DNA of 64,000 bases. Origin: Aeromicrobium sp. Leaf245. GTDB taxonomy: Bacteria; Actinomycetota; Actinomycetes; Propionibacteriales; Nocardioidaceae. A program made the position numbers and the translations under genes. Position 1 is the first letter of the stretch. Each line of letters starts with the position of its first letter. Where the stretch lies: contig NZ_OW824151.1 of NCBI RefSeq assembly GCF_942548115.1, forward strand, positions 2,790,001 to 2,854,000. Direction: 5' to 3'. Below are positions 50,325 to 59,005 of this stretch, in pieces. The notes beneath the pieces were generated by a model, which was given only the letters and a program-made list of their open reading frames with translations, did no database searches and was not told the DNA's origin.

Positions 50325-50957
50325 GTGAGCGAGACCCCCACCCTGCGTCCGCGCGCCGGCCGACTGCCGCGACGCGCCCGACGCGCCCAGCTCCTGGAGG
50401 TCGCCCTCGAGGTCTTCGTCGAGCAGGGGTACCACGCCGCGTCGATGGACGAGATCGCCGAGCGTGCCGGAGTGTCCAAGCCGGTCGTGTACCAGCACTT
50501 CCCCGGCAAGCTCGACCTCTACCTGGCCCTGCTCGAGAGCTCGTGCGACGAGGTCGTCGACGAGGTCAAGCAGGCGCTCGCCTCCACGCAGGACAACCGT
50601 CGTCGCGTCGAGGCCACGATGGAGCTCTGGTACCAGTACGTCGCCGACCAGGGCGCCGCGTTCCGCCTCGTGTTCGAGTCCGACCTCACCAACGACCCCG
50701 ACGTCCGGGAGCAGGTCGACCGGGTCGTGCGCGAGTCGGCCGTCGCGATCGCCGAGGTGATCCGCGAGGACACCGGCCTGCCGCAGGAGGCCGCGTACCT
50801 GCTGGCCGTCAGCCTCGTGGGCATGGGCCACGTCGGCGCGCGCAACTGGCTCTCGGAGTCGTCGGCGCTGTCGCAGGATGACGCCGTGCGGCTCGTCGCC
50901 GGGCTCGCCTGGCGCGGCATCGGCGGCTTCCCCCGCGAGACCAACGACCCCGCCTGA
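50325..50957 (+). CDS. TetR-family regulator
   Basis: 210 residues from GTG 50325. HTH: LEVALEVFVEQGYHAASMDEIAERAGVSKPVVYQHFPGKLDLYLALL (about 24-70), then a helical ligand domain. By position it corresponds to Rv3208, a regulator beside the DUF3107 gene. Target unknown; probable autoregulation. Confidence 0.9.
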   Translation: MSETPTLRPRAGRLPRRARRAQLLEVALEVFVEQGYHAASMDEIAERAGVSKPVVYQHFPGKLDLYLALLESSCDEVVDEVKQALASTQDNRRRVEATMELWYQYVADQGAAFRLVFESDLTNDPDVREQVDRVVRESAVAIAEVIREDTGLPQEAAYLLAVSLVGMGHVGARNWLSESSALSQDDAVRLVAGLAWRGIGGFPRETNDPA

Positions 50958-51034
50958 CGCGGCACGGCCCGACCGGGCCCCACCTCGTCCGGCACCACAC
51001 CCGCACCACACCAGACATCACGAGAGGACCGACC

Positions 51035-51274
51035 ATGGAGGTCAAGATCGGCGTGCAGAACGCCGCCCGCGAGCTGTCCGTCGAGACCGACGAGGCGCCC
51101 GAGTCGGTGCTCGCCAAGCTCGACACCGCCCTGAAGGACGAGACGGTCTTCAGCCTCACCGACGAGAAGGACCGCACCGTCGCGGTCCCGGCCGACAAGG
51201 TCGCCTACCTGTACTTCACCGCCGACACCGGCCGCAAGGTCGGCTTCGGTGCGGTCACGCAGGAGACCACCTGA
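51035..51274 (+). CDS. DUF3107 protein
   Basis: 79 residues, MEVKIGVQNAARELSVETDE at the start and VAYLYFTADTGRKVGFG at the end, matching the DUF3107 family (TB9.4/Rv3208A-like), a small conserved beta-rich protein often just after a TetR gene. GAGAGGACCGACC before the ATG is the ribosome binding site. Function unknown. Confidence 0.9.
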   Translation: MEVKIGVQNAARELSVETDEAPESVLAKLDTALKDETVFSLTDEKDRTVAVPADKVAYLYFTADTGRKVGFGAVTQETT

Positions 51275-51290
51275 CGGACCGGGGGCGCGC

Positions 51291-51935
51291 ATGAGCTTCG
51301 AAGGCTTCCCCGTCGCGGCGCTCGACTTCTACGACGACCTCGAGGTCGACAACACGAAGGCGTTCTGGGAGGAGCACCGCCACGTCTACGACGCGGCGGT
51401 CAAGCAGCCCATGACCGCGCTCATGGCCGAGCTGGCCGACGAGTTCGTCCCTGACGGCGAGAGCGCGAAGATCTTCCGCCCGTTCCGCGACGTGCGGTTC
51501 TCGAACGACAAGACTCCCTACAAGACGCACCAGGGTGCGTTCGTGCCCGTGGCGCCCGCGACCGGGTACTACGTCCAGGTCGGCGCGCCCGGTGTGCGCA
51601 CCGGAGTCGGGTTCTACCACGCCACGCCCGCCCGGCTCGCCTCGTTCCGCGAGGCCGTCGACCACGAGACCTTCGGGACCGGGCTCCAGCACATCGTCGC
51701 GCGACTGGAGGGCCGGGGCTGGACGGTCGGCGGCGACGCCGTCAAGACCGCGCCGCGCGGCTGGTCGGCCGACCACCCGCGCATCGACCTGCTGCGCCAC
51801 CGCACGCTCACCCTCGGGCGCGACCACGGCTTCGAGCCGTACGTGCACACCGCCGAGCTGCTCGAGCACGTGCGCGAGGACTGGTGCGCCGGACGGACGT
51901 TCCTCGACTGGATCCTCACCCACGTCCGCGGCTGA
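51291..51935 (+). CDS. DUF2461 (TIGR02453) family protein
   Basis: 214 residues with DFYDDLEVDNTKAFWEEHRHVYD and RPFRDVRFSNDKTPYKTHQGAF, the conserved motifs of the TIGR02453/DUF2461 family. The family is widespread in bacteria and of unknown function. ATG 51291 is 16 nt after the DUF3107 stop; expression is likely joint. Confidence 0.87.
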   Translation: MSFEGFPVAALDFYDDLEVDNTKAFWEEHRHVYDAAVKQPMTALMAELADEFVPDGESAKIFRPFRDVRFSNDKTPYKTHQGAFVPVAPATGYYVQVGAPGVRTGVGFYHATPARLASFREAVDHETFGTGLQHIVARLEGRGWTVGGDAVKTAPRGWSADHPRIDLLRHRTLTLGRDHGFEPYVHTAELLEHVREDWCAGRTFLDWILTHVRG

Positions 51936-51948
51936 GCGGTCGTCCGCT

Positions 51949-52051
51949 CAGGCGGCCAGGCCGACGCGCGCCATGCGTCCCGCGCGCTCGGTCGACCCCG
52001 AACCCCGACGACCCGGACCCGCTCAGGCGGCCAGGCCGAGGCGCGCCATGC
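51949..52051. repeat. Imperfect duplication of the 3' end of the ferritin-like gene
   Basis: TCAGGCGGCCAGGCCGA occurs at 51953-51969 and 52023-52039, followed by near-identical sequence through GCGCGCCATGCGT, so that the last ~10 codons of the ferritin-like gene (RMARLGLAA stop) reappear about 70 bp downstream as RMARVGLAA stop on the same strand. Confidence 0.75.
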
Positions 52052-52751
52052 GTTCGGTGTGCGCCTCGGTGATCCGGGTGAACATGCGCGAGATCGCGGT
52101 GAGGTCCAGCCCGGGCGTCTCGATGCCGCCGACGAGCACGGCGCTCAGCGCGTCGCGCTCGGCGACGAGCGTCTGGGCCTGGCGCAGGGCCTCCCCCATG
52201 AGCCGACGTCCCCAGAGCGCGAGGCGGCCGCCGACCCGGGGGTCGGCCTCGATCGCGGCGCGCACCTGGTCGACGACGAACTCCGAGTGCCCGGTGCCGC
52301 TGAGCGTGTCGACCACGATCTCGCGCGTCACCGGGTCGAGGTAGGCAGCGATCTCGCGGTAGAAGTCGGCGGCGAGCCCGTCGCCGACGTAGGCCTTCAC
52401 GAGGCCCTCGACGAAGTCGGCCGGACGCGTCTTGCGGTGGAAGTCACCGAACGTGGCCTCGAACGGCTCCATCGCGGCGAACGGGTCCTCGCCCATCTCG
52501 ACGAGGCGGTCGCGCAGGACCTCGAAGTGGTCGAACTCCGCCGCGGCCATCGTGGCCACCTCGACCTTGCTGCTCAGGTCGGGCGCCATCTGGGCGTCGG
52601 CGACGAGTCGCTCGCACGCGCTCAGCTCGCCGAAGGCGAGCACGCCGAGCAGCTCCACGACGCCGCGGCGGTAGTCCGGATCGTCCAGGGCCGAGGGCGC
52701 GGGGGCCTCCGGAGGGGGGCCCGAGCGGCCTGACTTCGCGTTCTTCGCCAT
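52023..52751 (-). CDS. Ferritin-like fold protein (MiaE-related)
   Basis: 242 residues with a helical bundle: VVELLGVLAFGELSACERLVADA, VEVATMAAAEFDHFEVLRDRLVEMGEDPF and FVEGLVKAYVGDGLAADFYREIAAYL carry Glu and E-x2-H di-iron-type pairs (GELSACERL, AAAEFDHFE). The family is conserved beside an RhlE-like helicase in actinobacteria (Rv3210c-like) and is distantly related to tRNA hydroxylase MiaE. ATG 52751 lies 7 nt behind TACGCT, so probably leaderless. Confidence 0.82.
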   Translation of the reverse strand: MAKNAKSGRSGPPPEAPAPSALDDPDYRRGVVELLGVLAFGELSACERLVADAQMAPDLSSKVEVATMAAAEFDHFEVLRDRLVEMGEDPFAAMEPFEATFGDFHRKTRPADFVEGLVKAYVGDGLAADFYREIAAYLDPVTREIVVDTLSGTGHSEFVVDQVRAAIEADPRVGGRLALWGRRLMGEALRQAQTLVAERDALSAVLVGGIETPGLDLTAISRMFTRITEAHTERMARLGLAA

Positions 52752-52758
52752 GCGCCGC

Positions 52759-52764
52759 AGCGTA
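52759..52764 (-). promoter_or_regulatory. -10 box TACGCT, leaderless start of the ferritin-like gene
   Basis: TANNNT box 7 nt upstream of ATG 52751; divergent from the helicase promoter. Confidence 0.55.
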
Positions 52765-52816
52765 GCGCGCTGGGGACCCGCCGCCGCCTGTGTGCCGCCG
52801 CAGGGGCCGAGACGGG

Positions 52817-52822
52817 TAGACT
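52817..52822 (+). promoter_or_regulatory. -10 box TAGACT of the DEAD-box helicase, long 5' UTR
   Basis: The predicted start near 52829 leaves a leader of about 105 nt before GTG 52934. Such leaders are usual for cold-responsive DEAD-box mRNAs; no known riboswitch is recognised. Confidence 0.5.
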
Positions 52823-52933
52823 GGCCTTGCCCTTGGGGCCGTATCTCCGTCGTGAGGTCTCGGACGCACCGTCGTCGCCGACACACGACACGTATCGAGA
52901 TCCCTCTCTGTTCCCTCACGAAGACGAGTACCT

Positions 52934-54481
52934 GTGACCACGTTCACCGATCTGGGCGTCATGCCCGAGATCGCCGACGCGCTCGACGCGGTCGGCATCA
53001 GCAGCCCGTTCCCCATCCAGGAGATGACCCTCTCCGTGGCCCTCATGGGCACCGACCTCATCGGTCAGGCCCGTACCGGCACCGGCAAGACGTTGGCGTT
53101 CGCCATCCCGGTCATCCAGCGCACCGTCGCGCCGCACGACGCCGACTACGACCAGCTGGCAGCCCCCGGCAAGCCCCAGGCACTGGTCGTGGCCCCGACG
53201 CGAGAGCTCGCGCTCCAGGTCGCCAACGACTTCAAGACGGCGTCGGCCAAGCGCGGTACCCGCAACATCACCATCTACGGTGGCGTCCCCTACGAGGGCC
53301 AGCTCGACGCGCTCGAGAAGGGCGTCGACATCGTCGTCGGCACGCCCGGCCGCATCCTCGACCTCGCCAACCGCGGCGCGCTCGACCTCTCGCACGTCAA
53401 GTCGCTCGTGCTCGACGAGGCCGACGAGATGCTCGACCTCGGCTTCCTGCCCGACGTCGAGTCGATCCTGGCCAAGACGCCCGAGACCCGCCAGACGATG
53501 CTGTTCTCGGCGACCATGCCGGGCGCCATCGTGTCGCTCGCGCGCAAGCACATGCGCCACCCCATGAACATCAGGGCGGAGTCCCCGGAGGAGAACGACA
53601 CCGTTCCCGCCACCGCGCAGTTCGTGTGGCAGGCGCACGAGCTCGACAAGGCCGAGGTCATCGCCCGGATCCTGCAGGCCGAGGACGTCCAGCGCGTCAT
53701 CATCTTCACCCGCACCAAGCGCACCGCCCAGCGTGTGGCCGACGACCTCATCGATCGCGGCTTCCCGGCGTCGCCCCTGCACGGCGACATGGCCCAGGGC
53801 GCCCGGGAGAAGGCGCTGCAGGGCTTCCGCGACCACAAGGTCGACGTGCTCGTGGCCACCGACGTCGCCGCACGCGGCATCGACGTGGCGAACATCAGCC
53901 ACGTCATCAACTACAACTGCCCCGAGGACCACAAGACGTACGTGCACCGCATCGGGCGCACGGGTCGCGCCGGCGCCTCGGGCATCGCCGTCACCTTCGT
54001 CGACTGGGCCGACCTGTCGCGCTGGAAGCTGATCAACGCCGAGCTGGACCTGCCGTTCGCCGAGCCGCAGGAGACGTACTCCACGTCGGACCACCTGTTC
54101 CACGACCTGGGCATCGACCGCTCGGTCAAGGGCCGGCTCAAGCCGCCGTCGCCCAAGGAGCCCCGCAAGGACGGCGACCGTGGTCGCGGCGGCCAGGGCG
54201 GTCGGGGCCAGGGTGGACGCAGCCAGGGCGGGGACCGCAGCCGCGGCTCGGACCGCCGACGCTCCGACGATCGCCAGCAGAACGGTTCCGGCCAGGACCG
54301 ACCGGGCCGGAACGCCCCGGCGTCCGGCGACCCCGGCCAGGGTGGCGAGGGCAAGGAGGGCGGCGCGAGCCGCAACCGTCGCCGTCGTCGCACCCGCAGC
54401 GGCCAGCGCGTCGAGGGTCAGGGCTCCGGCGCCCAGGGCGGCACCGAGGCGGCGGCCTCCGCGCCGCGCTCGTCCGACTGA
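52934..54481 (+). CDS. DEAD-box RNA helicase (RhlE/DeaD-like)
   Basis: 515 residues from GTG 52934. Motifs: Q region FPIQEMTLSVAL, I ARTGTGKT, Ia PTRELALQ, II DEAD in VLDEADEMLDLGF, III SAT, IV VIIFTRTK, V VATDVAARGIDVANISHVINY, VI HRIGRTGRAG. The C-terminal 120 residues are Gly/Arg/Gln/Ser-rich (RGG-like), a disordered RNA-binding tail with basic NRRRRRTRSG. It resolves RNA structure in ribosome assembly or mRNA decay. Confidence 0.94.
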   Translation: MTTFTDLGVMPEIADALDAVGISSPFPIQEMTLSVALMGTDLIGQARTGTGKTLAFAIPVIQRTVAPHDADYDQLAAPGKPQALVVAPTRELALQVANDFKTASAKRGTRNITIYGGVPYEGQLDALEKGVDIVVGTPGRILDLANRGALDLSHVKSLVLDEADEMLDLGFLPDVESILAKTPETRQTMLFSATMPGAIVSLARKHMRHPMNIRAESPEENDTVPATAQFVWQAHELDKAEVIARILQAEDVQRVIIFTRTKRTAQRVADDLIDRGFPASPLHGDMAQGAREKALQGFRDHKVDVLVATDVAARGIDVANISHVINYNCPEDHKTYVHRIGRTGRAGASGIAVTFVDWADLSRWKLINAELDLPFAEPQETYSTSDHLFHDLGIDRSVKGRLKPPSPKEPRKDGDRGRGGQGGRGQGGRSQGGDRSRGSDRRRSDDRQQNGSGQDRPGRNAPASGDPGQGGEGKEGGASRNRRRRRTRSGQRVEGQGSGAQGGTEAAASAPRSSD

Positions 54482-54495
54482 CGCACGACCCGACG

Positions 54496-54530
54496 CGAAG
54501 GGGCCCCACGCACGGCGTGGGGCCCCTTCG
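54496..54530. terminator. Bidirectional hairpin terminator
   Basis: Perfect 15-bp stem (54496-54510 with 54516-54530) and 5-nt loop between the convergent helicase and ParA-like genes. Confidence 0.9.
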
Positions 54531-54544
54531 GCGTTCTCGAGCGG

Positions 54545-55294
54545 TCAGAGCAGGCTCTTGGCCACCTCGCGGTAGGCCTCGGCCCCCTTGTGGTTCGTGT
54601 GCACGCTGAGGATCGACCGCCCGATGGCCGGAGCCTCGGCGAACCGGATCGACTTCGGGATCGGCGGGCTCAGCACCGGCAGCTCGAACTGCTCCTCGAT
54701 GGAGGCGAGCACGGCACGGGCGTGGTTGGTGCGGCCGTCGAACATCGTGGGCAGCACGCCGGCGACCTCGAGCTCGGAGTTGATGAACTGCTTGACGTCG
54801 TGGACGGTGTCGAGCAGCTGCAGCACGCCGCGGTGCGAGAGGGTCTCGGCCTGCAGCGGGATGACGACCTTCTGCGACGCCGACAGCGCGCCCACCGTGA
54901 GCACGCCGAGAGTGGGCGGGCAGTCGATGACGACGAGGTCGTAGTCGTCGGCGACCTTGTCGAGCGCCACCCGCAGCCGCTGCTCGCGGCCGGTCCGGCT
55001 CACCAGGGCCTCCTCGGCATGCGTCACCGTGACGTTGCTGGGAAGCAGGTGCATGCCGTCCTCGGTGACCACGATGGCGTCGGCCGGCTTGGCCTTGCCC
55101 AGGAGCACCTCGCCGACGGTCACGTCGAGGTCCTCGGGGTCGATGCCGAGGGAGAACGTGAGTCCGCCCTGCGGGTCGAGGTCGACGAGGAGGACTCGTT
55201 TGCCGAGCTCGGCGAACGCCGCGCCCAGCGATGCCACGGTGGTCGTCTTGCCGACGCCACCCTTCTGGTTCACCACGGAGATCGTCGTCGTCAC
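54545..55294 (-). CDS. ParA/Soj-like ATPase without a partner ParB
   Basis: 249 residues from GTG 55294. The deviant Walker A KGGVGKTTT (residues about 11-19), VDLDPQGGLTFSLG, and Walker B-like VVIDCPPTLGVLT are those of the ParA/MinD superfamily. No parB, parS-like site or minC is nearby. Position matches Rv3213c. Likely cargo is a cytoplasmic cluster rather than the chromosome, but this is inference. CATGAT 6 nt before the start is a weak leaderless -10. Confidence 0.88.
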   Translation of the reverse strand: MTTTISVVNQKGGVGKTTTVASLGAAFAELGKRVLLVDLDPQGGLTFSLGIDPEDLDVTVGEVLLGKAKPADAIVVTEDGMHLLPSNVTVTHAEEALVSRTGREQRLRVALDKVADDYDLVVIDCPPTLGVLTVGALSASQKVVIPLQAETLSHRGVLQLLDTVHDVKQFINSELEVAGVLPTMFDGRTNHARAVLASIEEQFELPVLSPPIPKSIRFAEAPAIGRSILSVHTNHKGAEAYREVAKSLL

Positions 55295-55368
55295 GGGGTC
55301 ATCATGCCACCCGTCGGGGCCCTGCGACCCCAGCGTCCTGACCCGTGGTCACGTGGCATGCTGACGGT

Positions 55369-56124
55369 ATGACCCGAGCCCTCGTCACCGGTGCCACCGC
55401 AGGCATCGGCCTCGCCTTCACCCGTGCCCTCGCCGCTCGCGGCCACGACGTCGTGCTGCTCGCCCGCGACGGCGACCGGCTCGAGCAGGTGGCCGCCGAG
55501 GTCCGCACGAAGCACGGGGTCCGGGCCGACGTCGTCGTGGCCGACCTGACCACGCCCGAGGGCCTCTCCGCGGCCGAGGACGCGCTCGCCAGCAGCACCT
55601 CGCCCGTGGACCTGCTGGTCAACAACGCCGGCGCCTCGCTGCCCGGCTGGTTCGGCACCACCGACATCGCCGACGAGGACCGTCAGCTCGACCTGCTCGT
55701 GCGCGCCCCCATGCACCTCATGGACGTGGCCATCAAGGCCATGGCGGGGCGGGGGCAGGGCAGGATCGTCAACGTCTCGAGCGTGGCCGCGTTCACGCCA
55801 CGCGGAACCTACTCGGCCCACAAGGTCTGGCTGGTCAACCTGTCGCGCTGGGCCGACTGGCAGTACGCCGACGCCGGGGTCCGCGTCATGGCCCTGTGCC
55901 CGGGCTTCGTGCGCACCGAGTTCCACCAGCGGGCGGACATGGACGTCTCGGGCGTCCCGCGGTGGATGTGGCTCAACGCCGACAAGCTCGTGAAGGCGGC
56001 GCTGTCGGACCTCGACAAGGGCAAGTCGCTGTCGGTCCCGAGCCTGCGCTACAAGGTGCTCGCCACGATCTCGCGGTACGCCCCCACCTCGATCGTCGCC
56101 CGGATCGCCAAGCGCGGTCGATGA
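55369..56124 (+). CDS. Short-chain dehydrogenase/reductase
   Basis: 251 residues. Coenzyme motif TGATAGIG (8-15), DLLVNNAGAS, catalytic Ser in VSSVAAF, and Tyr/Lys in GTYSAHK. The PGFVRTEFH motif follows. Substrate unknown; NADP preference suggested by LLARDGDRL after the second strand. CATGCT 6 nt upstream of the ATG may make it leaderless. First gene of a run of four coupled genes. Confidence 0.9.
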   Translation: MTRALVTGATAGIGLAFTRALAARGHDVVLLARDGDRLEQVAAEVRTKHGVRADVVVADLTTPEGLSAAEDALASSTSPVDLLVNNAGASLPGWFGTTDIADEDRQLDLLVRAPMHLMDVAIKAMAGRGQGRIVNVSSVAAFTPRGTYSAHKVWLVNLSRWADWQYADAGVRVMALCPGFVRTEFHQRADMDVSGVPRWMWLNADKLVKAALSDLDKGKSLSVPSLRYKVLATISRYAPTSIVARIAKRGR

Positions 56125-56966
56125 GCACGCCCCGCACGCTGGAGCTCCCGCCGGGGGTCGAGGCGTCCGTCGTCCGCACCGCACGCGGGGAGGTCGCCGT
56201 GCACCGGGTCCGAGCCGACGGCAGCGGCACGCGGGGGCACGTGCTGATGGTCCCGGGGTGGACCGGCAGCAAGGAGGACTTCACGCCGATGCTGCCGCTG
56301 CTGGCCGACGCCGGGTTCGACGCGACGGCGTACGACCAGCGAGGCCAGTACGAGTCCGTGGCCGACGAGGCGGACGACTTCAGCCTCGCGGGCCTGGCCG
56401 CCGACGCAGCGGCGCTCGCTGCCGAGGTCTCGTCCGGCCCGTCGCACCTGCTGGGCCACTCCTTCGGCGGCCTGGTGGCGCAGACCGCCGCGGCGGACCA
56501 CGTGCGCGCCTGGACGAGCCTGAGCCTGCTGTGCACCGGACCCGCCGCGCTGGGATCCACGCCCGGACGTCCCCTCGAGCGTCTCGTGGCCGAGCTGGAC
56601 GGCTCGGCCACGATGGCCGAGGTGTTCCGTGCGCTGAAGGGCCCCGCGCTGGGCGTGAACCCGCCGGCCGTCGAGGCGTTCCTCCTCGACCGCTTCGAGC
56701 GGAACTCCCGAGCGGGCCTGCGGGCGTTCACCCAGCACCTGGTCGACGCCCCGGACCGCGTCGCCGACGTGGCCGCCACCGGCCTGCCGGTGTGGGTGGG
56801 TCGTGGTGCGGGTGACGACGCGTGGCCGCATGCTGTGCAGGACGACATGGCAGCCCGGCTCGGCACCACCGTCCACGTGGTGGCCGGTGCCGACCACTCC
56901 CCTGCCGTCGAGAACCCCGTCGGCCTGGCGGCCGCGTGGCTGCCCTTCCTGGAGGAGACGTCATGA
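56121..56966 (+). CDS. Alpha/beta hydrolase, coupled to SDR
   Basis: 281 residues. Oxyanion region PGWTGSKEDF, nucleophile GHSFGGLVAQ (about 113-122), Asp in GRGAGDDAWPH and His in ADHSPAVENP fit the fold. ATGA overlaps at both ends (with SDR and with the next gene) show tight coupling; the substrate is not evident. Whether it acts with the molybdoenzyme that follows is inferred from this coupling only. Confidence 0.87.
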   Translation: MSTPRTLELPPGVEASVVRTARGEVAVHRVRADGSGTRGHVLMVPGWTGSKEDFTPMLPLLADAGFDATAYDQRGQYESVADEADDFSLAGLAADAAALAAEVSSGPSHLLGHSFGGLVAQTAAADHVRAWTSLSLLCTGPAALGSTPGRPLERLVAELDGSATMAEVFRALKGPALGVNPPAVEAFLLDRFERNSRAGLRAFTQHLVDAPDRVADVAATGLPVWVGRGAGDDAWPHAVQDDMAARLGTTVHVVAGADHSPAVENPVGLAAAWLPFLEETS

Positions 56967-57583
56967 CCGACGAGCCCGTCACGCGTGGATTCGTGGGACG
57001 CCGGCGCCCCGCGCAGTCCGACCGCCTCCCTCCCGGGCAGTACGACACCGGGCGGCTGTGGCCGGTGCTGTCGGCCGAGCCGACCCCCACCGTCGACCGG
57101 GACCGCTGGGAGCTCACGGTCGACGGAGCCGTGCTGGAGTCGCACACGTGGGACTGGGCCGCACTACGGGCCCTGCCGCACGCGACGACGACGGTCGACA
57201 TCCACTGCGTGACGACCTGGTCGCGGTTCGACACCCCGTTCACCGGGGTGAGCGTCGAGACCCTCCTCGACGTGTGCGGGGTCGCCACCGGCGCCACGCA
57301 CGTGGTGGCGCACTCGCGCACCGGCTACACGACGAACCTCCCGCTCGACGACGTGCGCGCGGACCGCGCCTGGGTGGTCTGGGACGCAGACGGCTCTCCT
57401 CTCACCCCGGAGCACGGCGGACCGGTGCGGCTGCTCGTCCCGCACCTGTACTTCTGGAAGTCCGCCAAGTGGCTGACCCGCCTCGAGCTGCTCGACCACG
57501 ACGAACCGGGCTTCTGGGAGCGCGGCGGCTACCACGACCGTGGCGACCCGTGGCGCGAGCAGCGCTACCAGGGCGATCCGTGA
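56963..57583 (+). CDS. Sulfite-oxidase-type molybdopterin oxidoreductase (YedY/MsrP-like)
   Basis: 206 residues. The Mo-cofactor Cys lies in VDIHCVTTWSRFDTPFTGV (about 88-106), and MoCo-binding R and K are present in SAKWLTRLELL. No Tat signal is visible, so this is a cytoplasmic member. PPGQYDTGRLWPVLSAEPTPTV at the start is typical of actinobacterial proteins encoded with a flavin reductase. ATGA overlap upstream, GTGA overlap downstream. Substrate (sulfoxide, sulfite or other) cannot be told. Confidence 0.88.
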   Translation: MTDEPVTRGFVGRRRPAQSDRLPPGQYDTGRLWPVLSAEPTPTVDRDRWELTVDGAVLESHTWDWAALRALPHATTTVDIHCVTTWSRFDTPFTGVSVETLLDVCGVATGATHVVAHSRTGYTTNLPLDDVRADRAWVVWDADGSPLTPEHGGPVRLLVPHLYFWKSAKWLTRLELLDHDEPGFWERGGYHDRGDPWREQRYQGDP

Positions 57584-58296
57584 CGGCCGAGACACCCTCG
57601 GTGTCGGGCGACGTGACCGGCTGGCAGCTGGCGACCGTGCGCACGGTGGACCATCCGACCCAGGGCTTCGTCCGGCTGCGCCTGGAGCTGCCGGAGCCGG
57701 CCTCTCATCGCGCCGGGCAGCACTACGTCGTGCGCCTGCGCGCCGAGGACGGCTACACCGCGCAGCGGAGCTACTCGACGGCCTCGGCGCCGGGTGACCC
57801 GCTCGTGGAGCTCATGGTCGAGCGGATGGACGACGGCGAGGTCTCGGGCTTCCTGCACGACGACGTGCGCGTGGGCGACACGTTCGAGGTGCGGGGACCG
57901 ATCGGCCGCTGGTTCACGTGGGACGGCTCCACGCCGGCCCTGGCGTTCGCGGGCGGCTCCGGGGTGGTGCCGATGGTCTCGATGCTGCGCCACGCGATCG
58001 GCACCGGTGCTGCGGAGGCGCTGCGGGTCGTCGTGGTGGCGAAGTCCCTCGCCGCGCTGCCCTACGCCGACGAGCTGCGCGCCTCGGGGGCGTTCGTGGC
58101 GCTCACGCGCGAGAACCTGGGGTCGCGCGTGGCTGCTCCCCCGTACCCGGACGAGGTGGCGCCGCTGCTCGACGGCGTCGAGGCGGCATACGTGTGCGGG
58201 TCCGTCGGCTTCGTCGGCTATGCGACCCGCCTGCTGCAGGAGCAGGCCTTCCCCGCCGACGCGATCCGCGTCGAGCAGTTCGGCGAGACGGGCTAG
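57580..58296 (+). CDS. FAD-binding ferredoxin-NADP reductase-like oxidoreductase, partner of the molybdoenzyme
   Basis: 238 residues from GTG 57580. RSYSTASAP (FAD), GPIGRWFTW and GGSGVVPMVSMLRHA (NAD(P)H) plus the C-terminal VCGSVGFVGYATRLL define the FNR fold; no [2Fe-2S] domain is attached, so electrons would go to the molybdoenzyme directly or by a small carrier. GTGA overlap with the sulfite-oxidase-like gene. Confidence 0.88.
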   Translation: MTAETPSVSGDVTGWQLATVRTVDHPTQGFVRLRLELPEPASHRAGQHYVVRLRAEDGYTAQRSYSTASAPGDPLVELMVERMDDGEVSGFLHDDVRVGDTFEVRGPIGRWFTWDGSTPALAFAGGSGVVPMVSMLRHAIGTGAAEALRVVVVAKSLAALPYADELRASGAFVALTRENLGSRVAAPPYPDEVAPLLDGVEAAYVCGSVGFVGYATRLLQEQAFPADAIRVEQFGETG

Positions 58297-58303
58297 ACCG
58301 TCC

Positions 58304-58942
58304 CTAGCGACCGCGCAGCACGCTGCGGACGGCGCGTCGGGCGATCGGTCCGAGCCCGTCGAGCAGCTCGGCCACGGGACGCAGGCGCGCGAGGGGGTCC
58401 TCGACCGCCGCGGCGTCGTGGGTCCGCGTCGGCTCCATCAGCTCGATGCCGACGAACGCCGACGACGCGAGGTCCGTGAGCACGTCGGCGTCGAAGAGCT
58501 CGCCGACGGGCGACGTCTCCAGCAGGCGCTGCAGCGCGGGGCGAACGGCAGCCGACCACAGTCCGATGGCCTCGCCGGCCGCTGCCGCGAGCGCCGGGTT
58601 CCCGTGCGAGGCGGCGAGCACCTGCGCCAGCACCGCGACGTTGCCCGCCTCACGCTCGTCGGCCCGGACCCGGTCGGCGACGTCGAGGAGCGCGCCGAAG
58701 CTGGTCACGGTGGCCAACGCGTCGCGGTAGCGGTCGACCCGCTCGGCGGTCGTGACCCGGCACGCCTCGGCGACGAGCCCGTCGACGGTGCCGAAGTGGT
58801 AGAACACCAGCGCCTGGTTGACCCCGCCGGTCGTCGCGATCGTGCGCGCCGACAGCTTCGCGATCCCCTGCTCACGGATCGTCTGCATCGTGGCGTCGAC
58901 GAGGCGTCGACGCGTCTGCAGCGTGCGGGGGTCGTCGCTCAC
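58304..58942 (-). CDS. TetR-family regulator of the SRPBCC/DUF4166 set
   Basis: 212 residues from GTG 58942. HTH: IREQGIAKLSARTIATTGGVNQALVFYHFGTVDGLV (about 18-53). It lies 63 bp after the DUF4166 gene on the same strand with its own TAGGCT box 6 nt upstream. The tandem TTGAGCA-NN-TGCTCAA palindromes before the SRPBCC gene (60472-60520) are the best operator candidates. Confidence 0.9.
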   Translation of the reverse strand: MSDDPRTLQTRRRLVDATMQTIREQGIAKLSARTIATTGGVNQALVFYHFGTVDGLVAEACRVTTAERVDRYRDALATVTSFGALLDVADRVRADEREAGNVAVLAQVLAASHGNPALAAAAGEAIGLWSAAVRPALQRLLETSPVGELFDADVLTDLASSAFVGIELMEPTRTHDAAAVEDPLARLRPVAELLDGLGPIARRAVRSVLRGR

Positions 58943-58948
58943 GTCACG

Positions 58949-58954
58949 AGCCTA
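58949..58954 (-). promoter_or_regulatory. -10 box TAGGCT, leaderless start of the TetR gene
   Basis: TANNNT box 6 nt upstream of GTG 58942. Confidence 0.6.
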
Positions 58955-59005
58955 TCGGCGAGCGACGCCCGGGTCGGCGCCGCGCCGCGCGCCCCCGACG
59001 ACGGT

